A stretch of DNA of 30,258 bases from JACRBK01 sp964427955 (GCA_964427955.1 CAYRWY010000018.1:1-30258); one strand, 5' to 3'; positions 1 through 8,335 are shown, counted from the first letter of the stretch. Notes: generated by a model not told the origin, from the sequence alone. Made by a program: numbers and translations.

Positions 1-885
1 CTTCGGCTCGGCGTGGACGGTCACGTCCAGGTCGGGATTGATCTGGCGCGCGGCCTGCTGGATCTGCTCGGTCAGCGCGTGAGCGGCGCTGAGCGGCAGG
101 TTGCCATCCATCCGCACGTGAATATCGGCAAAAACGCGCGGGCCAGAGGTGCGTATCCGCATCTTATGGCAGTCGGTTACGCCGGGCACCGCCTCGACCG
201 CCTGTTTAAGCTGCGCTTCCAGGCCATCGGGCGCCGTGTCCATCAGCCCGGCGACCGCGCGCTTGCCGAGCTGCACGCTGACCACGATCACGATCACGGC
301 CACGAACAACGCCGCGACGGCATCCCCTTTTGCCAGGAAATGCAGGCGGTCCGACGTTTCGCTGAGGCGAATGCCGATCAGGCCCAGGATCACGACCGAT
401 GAGCTCCAGATGTCGGTGCTGAAGTGCAGGGCATCCGCTTCGAGCGCCTGGCTGTTGTGCTTGCGCGCGGCGCGCAGCAGCACGCGGGAGCGCGAATAGT
501 CGATGGTGATCGAGACAAACATCACGATAAAGGCCCAGATCGAAGCGTCGACTTCCACCGACTCGAAAAACAGCCGCTTGACGGCTTCGTAGATGATCCA
601 GACGCAGGTGAGCAGGAGCAGCAGCGTTTCGATCAGCGCGGAGAGGTTTTCGAGCTTGCCATGCCCATAGCGGTGCTGCGCGTCGGGCGGCTTGTCCGAC
701 AGCCGGACCGCAAAAAAGGTCACCAGGGCCGCGACCAGGTCCAGCCCGGAATGGGCCGCCTCCGACAGAATACCGAGGCTACCGGTCATCAGTCCCACGA
801 TGATCTTGAAGGTGGTCAGCCCTACCGCACCGACGACTGAACTCAACGCCGCCATGCGTTTTTCACGCTCTGCCGCTGTTTGCAT
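1..885 (-). CDS. Cation diffusion facilitator (CDF) transporter, 3' end cut by window
   Basis: Membrane antiporter expected to export divalent metal (Zn, Fe, Mn or Co; the metal cannot be told from sequence) in exchange for protons. The reading frame starts at ATG 885-883 and stays open to base 1, giving 295 residues; CDF proteins usually have about 290-320, so only the extreme C-terminus is missing. Family marks: HSGLD (H45/D49) in the second membrane segment, YGHGK at 73-77, and DALHFSTD (H154/D158) in the fifth segment, the two HxxxD pairs that form the transport metal site. Hydrophobic segments lie near 12-34, 50-60, 84-103, 117-129 and 160-172. The last 80 residues match the cytoplasmic dimerisation domain. 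The N-terminus is short and lacks a His-rich loop. No regulator gene is adjacent. Family call is firm; substrate unknown. Confidence 0.93.
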   Translation of the reverse strand, partial: MQTAAEREKRMAALSSVVGAVGLTTFKIIVGLMTGSLGILSEAAHSGLDLVAALVTFFAVRLSDKPPDAQHRYGHGKLENLSALIETLLLLLTCVWIIYEAVKRLFFESVEVDASIWAFIVMFVSITIDYSRSRVLLRAARKHNSQALEADALHFSTDIWSSSVVILGLIGIRLSETSDRLHFLAKGDAVAALFVAVIVIVVSVQLGKRAVAGLMDTAPDGLEAQLKQAVEAVPGVTDCHKMRIRTSGPRVFADIHVRMDGNLPLSAAHALTEQIQQAARQINPDLDVTVHAEPK

Positions 886-910
886 GTTCCTGTCTCCCCC
901 TCTCACGAAC

Positions 911-938
911 CGTAGGGGCAATGTGCATTGCCCCTACG
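911..938. repeat. GTAGGGGC-type palindrome, copy 1
   Basis: Perfect inverted repeat with 13-base arms (CGTAGGGGCAATG and its complement at 926-938) around a 2-base centre. It lies 46 bases past the stop codon of the PBP gene and upstream of the CDF gene. There is no T-run, so it is not a canonical intrinsic terminator. It belongs to a dispersed set with copies near 14999, 16391, 25979 and 28220. Confidence 0.9.
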
Positions 939-984
939 AAATGCGCTGTATTCCATTGTAACGCGGACCCTGTGCCCGCCAAAC

Positions 985-3900
985 TCAGCCCGCGTTGAAC
1001 TGGGTCTGCTGCGTGGTCAGGATGTTACCATCGGGGGCCACGATCACCAGTTGGAGCATGTAGCTGCCGGGCGTGATCACCCCCCCCATGACCGAAGCCA
1101 ACACGCCGTCCGAAACACCGCTATTAAAAGGCCAGGACGAAACATCACCCAGGGTCGTCCAGTTCCCGAACGGGCCGCCCATGATCTCGATCTTGAAGAA
1201 CTGCGCCTGCCCGGGCGACCAGGTGGCCGTGCCCAGGATTTGGAGTTCCGCCCCTGCCGGGACCGTCTGTCCGGGCGTCGGGGAAGAGATGTAGGCGGTG
1301 ACGCCTGCCGGAACGCTGCCGCCGCTGACCACCGGCTGCGCCGAGAGCATCTGCTCGTTGCAGGTGAACTGCGGCAGGATCGCCACTCCGTTGGCCTGCG
1401 CCCACGCCCGCGCATAGAATTCGTCTAAAGGCGCATTATCATCGACGGTCGGCGGCGGAATGAACAACTGCTCGGTCACGCCGGGCACCTGTCCGGCCAC
1501 TTCCACCGGGACCAGGCAGTATTTCGGCGGGATGGTGTGATTGGACGTATCTCCCGCGGCGATGGCGTTCGCCTGGTCGGGCGGGATGGGATAGACGTAG
1601 GTGCGGACCAATCCCGGCTCGACTTCGGTGATCTGCGGGCCGTTAGCCGACGGCACCGGGACCGGGCTGGGCGCGACCGGGATCAGGTTGCCGTTAGTGT
1701 CGGGGATGGCCGCCGGGCTGTCCAGGAACCATTCGGTAATACCGGGCGTGCAGCTTGTCGCCGGGTCTTTCAACTGCCCGCGCGAGATGTAGCAGATCTG
1801 GCGGGCATACACGCCGCCGGGCGCCTGGAGGTGCGCGTCATCCGGCAGGCGGTTGCCCAGCACACCCAACAAATCCGGGTTGCCGTAGATGCCCGTGATG
1901 ATGTCGTGCCAGATCGGGGCCGCGCCGTCCAGGCCGGAGATGTGATTCATGGCCGTATTGTCGGTATTGCCCGCCCACACGCCGACCGCGATGTTGCGGG
2001 TAAAGCCCACCGTCCAGTTATCCTTGAAATCGTTGGTCGTGCCGGTCTTGACCGACGTCGGCAGGCCGGGCGTGTACAACGGGCTGTTCGCGCCCATCGC
2101 CGGGGTGCGCGCGTCGTTGTCGGACAGGATGCTGCTGAGCACGAAGGCGATACGCGGATCGAGCACCTGCTGCCCCGCCGCCGACACGCTGATCGACTTG
2201 TCGGTCAGGGTCGCGGTCGCCGGGCAGCGATCTTCGTATTCGTAGATGATCTTCCCGGCGGAGTCGGTCACACACACGATAGAGGTGTTCGGCACGTACA
2301 CGCCGCCATTCGACAGCACGGCATAGGCGGTCGTCAGTTCCAGGGGCGTCACTTCGCCGCCGCCCAGCGTCAGCGAGTAGCCATACATCGACGGATCGTT
2401 GCTCAGACTGGTCACTCCGACGCGATTCAGCATCCACAGCAGGTACGGCACGGTGACCTGGCGCAGCGTCTGCACGGCAGGGATATTGTACGAGTTCGCC
2501 AGCGCCTCGCGCATCCGCACCGGGCCGTGAAAACTCCCGTCGTAGTTGACCGGGGAATATTCCTGGCCGGGCGCGCCGATGTGCGTCTCGACGTCCCAGA
2601 TGATGGTCGCCGCCGTCATGCCTTTTTCCATCGCGGACGCGTAGGTGAACGGCTTGATCGAGCTGCCGGGCTGGCGCGCGGCAATCGTCACGTTGACGTT
2701 ACCGTCAATCGACTCGTCTTCGTAGTTGACGCTGCCGACCATCGCCAGAATCTCGCCCGTGTCGGGGCGCAGGATGACGACGGCGGCGTTGTTCATGTTG
2801 TGATCGGCCTTGAGCGCCGCCACCTGCTGCCGGGCCACGTTTTCGGCCAGGTGTTGGTAGTCCATATCCACGCTGGTGTAGACTTGCAGCCCGCCGCGTG
2901 CGATCAGCTTGCGGACGTCTTCTTCGGACTCGCCCAACTGCTGCACCAGCAGCCGTTCAAGTTCCGTCTGCGAATACACCACCAGGTGCGGCGCGGAGTC
3001 AAGCTGGATGTCCGGGCTGACGAAGACCAGCGGCTCGGCGTAGGCGGCGTCGGCTTCGGCGCGCGTGATCGAGCCGTGCTTCACCATCAGGTCGAGCACC
3101 AGCTTGCGGCGCTCCATGACACTCTGCTGGATCGACGGATCGGGGTTGAGCGGATCGAGATCCGCCGGAGCCTGCGGCAGCCCGGCCAGCAGCGCCGCCT
3201 CCCCTAACGTCAGTTCGGAGGCGTGCTTGCCAAAAAACGTCTGTGACGCCGCCTCGATCCCGTAAGCGAGATTCCCGTAGTAAATCTCGTTGAGGTACAG
3301 TTCGAGGATCTCGTCCTTGCTCATGCGCTGCGTGAGGATCACGGCCAGCAGCGCCTCGTCCAGCTTGCGGTTGAGCGACTGCTGGTTGCGGTACTCCTGC
3401 GTGAATAAGACGTTGCGGATCAACTGCTGGGTGATGGTGCTGCCGCCGGAGACGATGTAGCCATAGCGGACATACTGCCACCCGGCGCGGGCGATGCTGG
3501 GCAGGTCGATCCCCCGATTTTCGTAGAAGGTGTCGTCCTCGACCGAGATAGTCGCGTCGATCAAGTTCTGCGGAATCTGATCGATGGGAATCCGGGTGCG
3601 ACGGCCCTCGCCCAGCACTTCGTACAGCTTGTTGCCATGCCGGTCGTAGATCACGGTCGTCTCGAAGGATTGGTAATTTTCGAGATTCTTCAGGTTGGAG
3701 ACTTCGTCTTCCAGCTTATTGCTGTAGTAGTTGTAGATGACGAACGCCGTGATCAAAAAGCCGAGCACCATCACGCCGACCATCCCAATACAGCCGAAGA
3801 TGCAGCCCGGCCCAATCGTGCAGCCCTGCCGCCCGCGCCTGCGCCGCCGGGGAGACGGCGCTTTGGCCGGAGGTGGATAGGGAGAAGTACCGCTGCCGTA

Positions 3901-4029
3901 CTCCAACAGCGGCGGCACACCCGGCTGGGCATATGGCGGAGTCGGAGCGCGGCGCCCGCGCTTGCCCTTGCGAGGCGAGCGCGGCTGCTGCGGATACTGT
4001 GGCTGAGAATAGTCAGGCGGATAGCTCAT
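985..4029 (-). CDS. Class A penicillin-binding protein (PBP1A-type transglycosylase/transpeptidase)
   Basis: Bifunctional peptidoglycan synthase that polymerises lipid II and cross-links stem peptides outside the membrane. I chose ATG 4029 (1014 residues) because GAGG sits 7 bases upstream; an ATG 10 codons further upstream lacks a comparable site. Layout: a cytoplasmic Pro/Arg-rich tail (1-75), a Cys-containing juncture (C70, C76, C80), one membrane helix (about 81-100), a GT51 domain with EDDTF (catalytic E164) and GGSTITQQLIRN (about 195-206), then a transpeptidase domain with SSIK (S456), SYN (513-515) and KTGT (661-664). About 250 further residues end in an Ig/FN3-like domain. In glycosyltransferase motif 1 the usual His after EDxxFxx is Asn (EDDTFYENRG). 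Downstream lies the palindrome at 911-938. The family is certain; which PBP1 subclass is not. Confidence 0.96.
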   Translation of the reverse strand: MSYPPDYSQPQYPQQPRSPRKGKRGRRAPTPPYAQPGVPPLLEYGSGTSPYPPPAKAPSPRRRRRGRQGCTIGPGCIFGCIGMVGVMVLGFLITAFVIYNYYSNKLEDEVSNLKNLENYQSFETTVIYDRHGNKLYEVLGEGRRTRIPIDQIPQNLIDATISVEDDTFYENRGIDLPSIARAGWQYVRYGYIVSGGSTITQQLIRNVLFTQEYRNQQSLNRKLDEALLAVILTQRMSKDEILELYLNEIYYGNLAYGIEAASQTFFGKHASELTLGEAALLAGLPQAPADLDPLNPDPSIQQSVMERRKLVLDLMVKHGSITRAEADAAYAEPLVFVSPDIQLDSAPHLVVYSQTELERLLVQQLGESEEDVRKLIARGGLQVYTSVDMDYQHLAENVARQQVAALKADHNMNNAAVVILRPDTGEILAMVGSVNYEDESIDGNVNVTIAARQPGSSIKPFTYASAMEKGMTAATIIWDVETHIGAPGQEYSPVNYDGSFHGPVRMREALANSYNIPAVQTLRQVTVPYLLWMLNRVGVTSLSNDPSMYGYSLTLGGGEVTPLELTTAYAVLSNGGVYVPNTSIVCVTDSAGKIIYEYEDRCPATATLTDKSISVSAAGQQVLDPRIAFVLSSILSDNDARTPAMGANSPLYTPGLPTSVKTGTTNDFKDNWTVGFTRNIAVGVWAGNTDNTAMNHISGLDGAAPIWHDIITGIYGNPDLLGVLGNRLPDDAHLQAPGGVYARQICYISRGQLKDPATSCTPGITEWFLDSPAAIPDTNGNLIPVAPSPVPVPSANGPQITEVEPGLVRTYVYPIPPDQANAIAAGDTSNHTIPPKYCLVPVEVAGQVPGVTEQLFIPPPTVDDNAPLDEFYARAWAQANGVAILPQFTCNEQMLSAQPVVSGGSVPAGVTAYISSPTPGQTVPAGAELQILGTATWSPGQAQFFKIEIMGGPFGNWTTLGDVSSWPFNSGVSDGVLASVMGGVITPGSYMLQLVIVAPDGNILTTQQTQFNAG

Positions 4030-4168
4030 AGGTTGGCCTCTATCATGTGGTAATGCCATTCTAGCACGCCAAAAGAAACGCCCGCTATCCCACCACCCTA
4101 CGTCCAGCGGACGGCTGCAAGGCGGGAATCGGGCGTCGGTCAGGCGTGTAGACAGTCAGACGGCGTGC

Positions 4169-4567
4169 TCAGCTCGCTTTGGGCTTGTCCATGTCAGGAT
4201 GTTGGTTGTCGTCGCCGTAGAATTCGTCGATCTGCTTGAAGACCATCGCGCGAAATTCCTCCGGCTTGTCGATATTTTTCATGAGAATATCGACCCCTTC
4301 TGCCGCCGTTTCGATATGGATGTCGCCGTGCCCCAGCAGGTGCCGGATCACGCCATAGTCGATGGTAATGTTCTGCACTTGATTGAGCGGAACAGCGCGC
4401 TCTTCCCGGTTGAAAACGCCGGTATGCCGGACAATCGAGCGCCGGGTCAGGGCCAGGTAGTTGGCCTTCCACCAGATGCGCCAGATCCCCAGGGTGAAGA
4501 TCAGCTTGATCCAATATTCCGGACGGCGTTTACTCAGGCGTTTGATGACGATCGTTTCGCTGCTCAT
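4169..4567 (-). CDS. Bacterial PH-domain (bPH_2/YdbT-like) protein
   Basis: A 132-residue protein whose middle (residues 25-105) has the bacterial PH pattern: a membrane-proximal basic/aromatic stretch (IWRIWWKANYLALTRR), then 'R-x-G-V-F-N-x-E' and 'VPLNQVQNITI', typical of the DUF304/bPH_2 family. Such proteins are membrane-associated, and their molecular role is mostly unknown. The start ATG 4567 has AGGAGG 9 bases upstream; a longer frame upstream without that support was rejected. Its first 38 bases overlap the end of the small membrane-protein gene, so its ribosome site lies inside that gene and the two are probably translationally coupled. The acidic C-terminal tail (DEFYGDDNQHPDMDKPKAS) looks disordered. 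Confidence 0.8.
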   Translation of the reverse strand: MSSETIVIKRLSKRRPEYWIKLIFTLGIWRIWWKANYLALTRRSIVRHTGVFNREERAVPLNQVQNITIDYGVIRHLLGHGDIHIETAAEGVDILMKNIDKPEEFRAMVFKQIDEFYGDDNQHPDMDKPKAS

Positions 4568-4868
4568 GGTTGTTGGCCTCCTGATGAGATCGTGTGACAA
4601 ACCTGATTTCTGCGGACGGTTGGTTCGTCCTGAAAAAACCCGCAATAATCACCACGGTAACCGTGAAGACGACGCCGACGACGATGCCCGCGAAGATCGC
4701 CTGACCCACCGACGTATCTTCGTAGGTCAGCGCGAACAGGATCACGAAGAGGACACTCAGCACACCGCCTATACCGCCCGTGGTGAGCGTCTCCCCCCAG
4801 CCACGCCGAATGGCGATATAGAGTACGAACAGCGTCACGGCAAATAAGCCTAAGAACAGCAATCCCAT
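4530..4868 (-). CDS. Small three-helix membrane protein, unknown function
   Basis: A 112-residue protein starting at ATG 4868 with AAGGAG 6 bases upstream. Three hydrophobic segments (about 2-19, 31-49, 58-79) are followed by a polar tail rich in His, Asn, Gln and Arg that overlaps the start of the PH-domain gene in another frame. I recognise no family. The overlap and shared direction imply that it works with, or is at least co-expressed with, the PH-domain protein. Its promoter should lie in 4869-4930, back to back with the tRNA promoter. Confidence 0.7.
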   Translation of the reverse strand: MGLLFLGLFAVTLFVLYIAIRRGWGETLTTGGIGGVLSVLFVILFALTYEDTSVGQAIFAGIVVGVVFTVTVVIIAGFFRTNQPSAEIRFVTRSHQEANNHEQRNDRHQTPE

Positions 4869-4930
4869 ACCAGCTCCTTTGGTGATTTGCCTATGTAGTG
4901 TAGTACATTTTCGCACGTTTGGAAAAACCG

Positions 4931-4959
4931 TTGACCGTCTCGCCTAACCATGCTATACT
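4931..4959 (+). promoter_or_regulatory. Sigma-70-type promoter of the tRNA-Ser pair
   Basis: TTGACC at 4931-4936 and TATACT at 4954-4959 are separated by 17 bases, with a TG extended -10 (TGCTATACT). Transcription would start near 4966, about 20 bases before the first tRNA. Confidence 0.85.
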
Positions 4960-4985
4960 TTCGCCAGTCTCGGAGGGATGATCCC

Positions 4986-5073
4986 GGAGGGATGGCCGAG
5001 TGGCTTATGGCGGTGGTCTTGAAAACCACTGAGGCGTTATACGTCTCCGGGGGTTCGAATCCCTCTCCCTCCG
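4986..5073 (+). tRNA. tRNA-Ser (anticodon TGA)
   Basis: An 88-base cloverleaf with a long variable arm, as expected for serine. Acceptor arms GGAGGGA (4986-4992) and TCCCTCC (5066-5072) pair fully, and the discriminator is G5073. Anticodon stem GTGGT/ACCAC (5013-5017/5025-5029) encloses loop CTTGAAA with anticodon TGA at 5020-5022, reading UCA and related codons. The T-arm is GGGTTCGAATCCC-like. CCA is not encoded (CCT follows), so CCA must be added enzymatically. The 10 bases before the gene repeat its own 5' end (see findings). Confidence 0.97.
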
Positions 5074-5084
5074 CCTCTGCACCT

Positions 5085-5176
5085 GGGGAGGTGCCAGAGT
5101 GGTCGATTGGGGCCGCCTGCTAAGCGGTTACCCGGCCTTTAAATCCGGGTCGCAGGTTCGAATCCTGTCCTCCCCG
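5085..5176 (+). tRNA. tRNA-Ser (anticodon GCT)
   Basis: Second serine tRNA, 11 bases after the first and in the same transcript. Acceptor arms GGGGAGG (5085-5091) and CCTCCCC (5169-5175), discriminator G5176, followed by an encoded CCA (5177-5179). Anticodon stem GCCGC/GCGGT (5112-5116/5124-5128) encloses loop CTGCTAA with anticodon GCT at 5119-5121, reading AGC/AGU. A long variable arm and a CAGGTTCGAATCCTG T-arm are present. Confidence 0.97.
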
Positions 5177-5185
5177 CCACACGAT

Positions 5186-5222
5186 AAGAAAACCGCGACT
5201 GGTTCAGTCGCGGTTTTCTTTT
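5186..5222 (+). terminator. Intrinsic terminator after the tRNA pair
   Basis: Perfect 15-bp stem (5186-5200 with 5206-5220) around a 5-base loop GGTTC; the core is CCGCGACT/AGTCGCGG flanked by A-rich and T-rich ends, so it can act on both strands. It closes the tRNA unit and also sits 3' of the small minus-strand gene that ends at 5230. Confidence 0.92.
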
Positions 5223-5229
5223 GGCCCGC

Positions 5230-5475
5230 TCAGGCCGGACGCTCCTCCCCGCCCTCGATGTACTCGTCCTGGGCCTGGGCCAACATCTGGCCGTACAGAT
5301 ACAGCTCCTGCCACAGCGCCGCGCTGGCGGTCACCAGCTCGTAGTAGCCCCGGCTGCGCCGGGCCTCGAACGCGGCGTTTTTGTCGGCGGCACTCTGGTC
5401 AGCCGCCGTCACCATCGCGTTGAAAATCCCCACGTTGGTCACGCGAATGAAATACCCCTTGCGCACGTTGTTCAT
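5230..5475 (-). CDS. Small protein of unknown function (81 aa)
   Basis: I do not recognise a family. The likely start is ATG 5475, preceded by GGAG 6 bases upstream; an in-frame ATG 81 bases further up would extend through sequence that looks like a control region. The product is soluble, with no membrane segment, and mostly helical by composition (Ala-, Gln- and Tyr-rich: AADQSAADKNAAFEARRSR, then ELYLYGQMLAQAQDEY). It stands alone between the tRNA terminator and a 490-base noncoding stretch. An inverted repeat, GCGGT-TAT-ACCGC, lies 60-70 bases upstream. Confidence 0.6.
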   Translation of the reverse strand: MNNVRKGYFIRVTNVGIFNAMVTAADQSAADKNAAFEARRSRGYYELVTASAALWQELYLYGQMLAQAQDEYIEGGEERPA

Positions 5476-5965
5476 CTTCCACTCCCATTGCCGATGTCCA
5501 TGCTTTATATGCGCCCCGCCGCGTTTTTGTACCGCGGTTATACCGCAAGGGTGCAAAAAAGTCGCAAATTTTCAGTACATATGTCCTAAAAAATGGGAGC
5601 GGGATGGAGACAAAAAACGGGGCACGGCTATGCATTTTTACTTTTGGTGTTCGTGGCAGAATAAACTGAAGGCACCCCCACCCAACCTCCCCCATGCATA
5701 GGTTCAGGGGCGGACAGGGAGAGCAAAAGCATTGAGCACGCGGGAATTCGCAGTGTTTTACCTCACCCCCCGGCCCCCTCTCCACCCGGTGGTGAGGGGN
5801 NNNNNNNNNNNNNNNNNNNNNNNNNNNNNNNNNNNNNNNNNNNNNNNNNNNNNNNNNNNNNNNNNNNNNNNNNNNNNNNNNNNNNNNNNNNNNNNNNNNC
5901 GCCTGCCAGGCCTTCCTCAAAATCCGGGATGACTCATGCCTACCGCGCATTTCAGCCGACGTGTA
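5476..5965. other. Noncoding stretch with inverted repeats and an assembly gap
   Basis: No convincing gene in 490 bases. Contents: an operator-like inverted repeat at 5534-5546; an A/T-richer stretch around 5550-5660; two TATGCAT-type words (near 5630 and 5695); the left half of a 'CCTCACCCC..GGCCCC..CTCTCC' repeat at 5760-5799 ending in the N-run; and about 60 bases after the gap before the stop of the next gene. The C-rich repeat probably broke the assembly. Confidence 0.6.
5800..5899. other. Assembly gap (100 N)
   Basis: Exactly 100 N, the same length as the other two gaps, hence a placeholder and not a measured size. It interrupts a C-rich intergenic repeat. Confidence 0.98.
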
Positions 5966-8335
5966 CTAATTCCGGCGGAACTGGTACAGCTTGTTGCCCG
6001 CAATCACGTAGACGTTGTTCCGCACCACCGCATCGGCATACACCCCTCTAAAATCGCGGAACGCAGTGGGGAGGTTGCGCGGGCGATAGCCGTTCTGGTA
6101 GCGCCCGGCCCAACTGGTTTCATAGACGGCCTGGTTCTGCTCGTCCAGGATCAGCAGGCTGGACGCCGCCGGATCGTTGTAGACGAACAACCCTGCCCCA
6201 CTGGCGAGCGCCCCCGCGGGATTGTTGTTGTAGTTGAACGGCAGTTCCTCGGCGATGCCCTGGACGTTGCGCCGGTATTTGCGCGTTATGCCGTCTTTGA
6301 ACAGGATGTATATCGCCCCGTCTTCGCCGATCCCAAAATCGACCGCTTCAGACAGATCGGGCAGCACGCCGCTGTTGAAATATTCTTCCGGGGCGGTGCT
6401 GTAGGCGCTCTCGCCCGCCGGGGGGACGTAGCGCCAGATCTGGTTAGCGCCGGTGTCCAACACGTAGAGGTTGGAGCGGAAGATCGCGATGGACGTCGGG
6501 GTAATCCAGCGATCCGCGATGATCAACTGCTGGGCGCTGGCGAAAAAGGTGGGCGAATACGACACCAACACCCCGTCGGTATCCAGCGCGATCAGGACGT
6601 TGTCGTGGGCCGTGCCGCCGCTGCGCAGCCACTCGATGTCGAACAGATCGCCGACGGTGTAAATTCCTACCGCCTGGTTGCGTTGAACGATGGGGTTTTC
6701 GTCGCGGGCGGTCAGGCCGTCGCCGGCCTGGTTCAGCGTATCATGATAGACCGCCCCGGTCTGCCGGTCCAGGATATACAGGTCGATCCCATCGTGCACC
6801 ACCGGGCCGACCAGGTCGGAGTCCTTGGGAAATTCTTGCAGCAGGGTGATATCCCGGCGCTGGACGACGTCGTAGCAGTCGAGGTAGTTCTGCGCGTCCG
6901 CCTGGATCACGAGCACGTTAGGATCGTTGGGACGGTAACGCGCTGCCATTTCGGCCAACCGCTGCGTTTCCACCCACAAAGAGCGCAGGTTCAGGTTGCT
7001 GCAATTGCCGTTGGCCAGCTTGATCGCTTCGTCGTGGGTCGATTGGGCACGATCCAGGTAGGTCTCGAAGTCGCTGCGGTCGTAGCCGGAGAGCACCAAT
7101 CCCAGCACCACCACCACGATCAACACCGGGATCAGCACAGCCATGCTGATCGCCAGATTGGTCGAGATACCCTGTTTGCCACCCTCGGCGGGCGCGGGCA
7201 GCACGCGATCCAGCAGGCGGGTGAAAAAGTCGATCACGCCCAGAATGCCGGTCAGGACCAGGCGCGCGAGGTCGCGCAGCGTGCGGCGGACGGTCAGCCT
7301 GAGCCTGCCGACCCCGCCGGTGAGTTCCGACCACCGGCCCGGCGTGGCGGGCGTCTGAGGGCGTTCCTCCGCGGGCGGTTCTTCGTCCGCGACCGGGATC
7401 GCCGCTTCGACGACCTCCGGCTCGAATGGATTCGTCACTGGCGGGACCGGCTCGTCTTCAAACGTCAGGAGCACCGGCGGCAGTTTCTCAGCCGGGGGGA
7501 CCGGAGCCGGTTCGGGCGGTGCGTGAGGGATGACCGGCGCAGAGGGCAGGGCTGTCACCGGGGCCGTCGTCGGCACCGGAGCCGGGATCACCGGCGGGCG
7601 CGACGCGCGTTCCACCGGGCGCGACGTGCGCAGGTTGGGCTGCGGGGTCAGCCGGGTGGGATCAGGCGTGCCGGATACGGCAAACTGGATGATGGTGGCC
7701 GAGGTTTCCGATCCGGCCAGGGGCTTGAGCCGGTCGATCACGGTCGGGATGCTGTCGCCGCCCAGCGTGTCGAGCAGCGCCTCATCCGGCACGGCGATCA
7801 GGCTTGTGTCGGCCAGCAGCATGATCTGACCGGGTGCTACGGCAAAGTGCGCGAGCTGGATTTCAGGGTTCGACTCGGCGCTCAGCGGGGGCAGCGCCGC
7901 CAGGGGATCGGATCGCTGGGTCGGAAATGATGCCAACGCGTCGCCCTGGCGCAGCACGCCGAACATCTGGCCGCTGCGGGCCGCGTACAGCTCTTCGCCG
8001 CGCAGCACCATCGCCAGCCCGTTGACGTCGTGGTGATCGTCCGGCGTCTCGGCCAGTTGGCCCTGAATCGCGGACAGAGCCTCGCGCAGCCCGCTGGTGA
8101 TCGTCCCGCCGCTGCCGAAATAGACGTCCGAGGCCAGTTGGGCGAGTTCCTGGTAGAAAGCCGCCGGGGCGTGGGACGTCCCAGCCGGGGTAATCAGGAT
8201 GAAGAACGTATCGCCTTCACGGGCGCGTGAGGCGCGTTTCGGCGCGGTTTCGGCCAGTGCGCCAGGGGGCGGAACCCGGACGGCTCGCCCGCCCACCACC
8301 AACAGATGTCCCACAAACGCTTGAAGTTCGATCAT
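5966..8335 (-). CDS. Degenerate PP2C-like domain / membrane helix / extracytoplasmic propeller protein
   Basis: A 789-residue protein of three parts. Residues 1-222 have a PP2C-like layout: DTFFILITPAG (42-52), 'LAMVLRGEELYAARSGQMF' at 107-125 (position of the PP2C GDSRxYLxRxG strand pair) and 'APGQIMLLADTSL' at 167-179 where active enzymes carry SDGL/TDGL. Metal-binding Asp residues are not evident, so catalysis is doubtful. Residues 223-340 are a Pro/Thr-rich linker with an acidic segment. One membrane helix lies at about 393-417. Residues 430-789 look like a propeller (repeats such as GVYADAVVRNNVYVIAGNKL and IYILDRQTGAVY). The start ATG 8335 has GGGA upstream. It may carry a signal between an extracytoplasmic propeller and the inside. 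The PP2C assignment is by pattern only. Confidence 0.7.
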   Translation of the reverse strand: MIELQAFVGHLLVVGGRAVRVPPPGALAETAPKRASRAREGDTFFILITPAGTSHAPAAFYQELAQLASDVYFGSGGTITSGLREALSAIQGQLAETPDDHHDVNGLAMVLRGEELYAARSGQMFGVLRQGDALASFPTQRSDPLAALPPLSAESNPEIQLAHFAVAPGQIMLLADTSLIAVPDEALLDTLGGDSIPTVIDRLKPLAGSETSATIIQFAVSGTPDPTRLTPQPNLRTSRPVERASRPPVIPAPVPTTAPVTALPSAPVIPHAPPEPAPVPPAEKLPPVLLTFEDEPVPPVTNPFEPEVVEAAIPVADEEPPAEERPQTPATPGRWSELTGGVGRLRLTVRRTLRDLARLVLTGILGVIDFFTRLLDRVLPAPAEGGKQGISTNLAISMAVLIPVLIVVVVLGLVLSGYDRSDFETYLDRAQSTHDEAIKLANGNCSNLNLRSLWVETQRLAEMAARYRPNDPNVLVIQADAQNYLDCYDVVQRRDITLLQEFPKDSDLVGPVVHDGIDLYILDRQTGAVYHDTLNQAGDGLTARDENPIVQRNQAVGIYTVGDLFDIEWLRSGGTAHDNVLIALDTDGVLVSYSPTFFASAQQLIIADRWITPTSIAIFRSNLYVLDTGANQIWRYVPPAGESAYSTAPEEYFNSGVLPDLSEAVDFGIGEDGAIYILFKDGITRKYRRNVQGIAEELPFNYNNNPAGALASGAGLFVYNDPAASSLLILDEQNQAVYETSWAGRYQNGYRPRNLPTAFRDFRGVYADAVVRNNVYVIAGNKLYQFRRN

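Noticed and set aside
4868..4985. Mobile-element insertion at the tRNA-Ser genes
   Set aside because: tRNA genes are common insertion sites, but no integrase, no partial tRNA copy downstream and no composition shift are seen.
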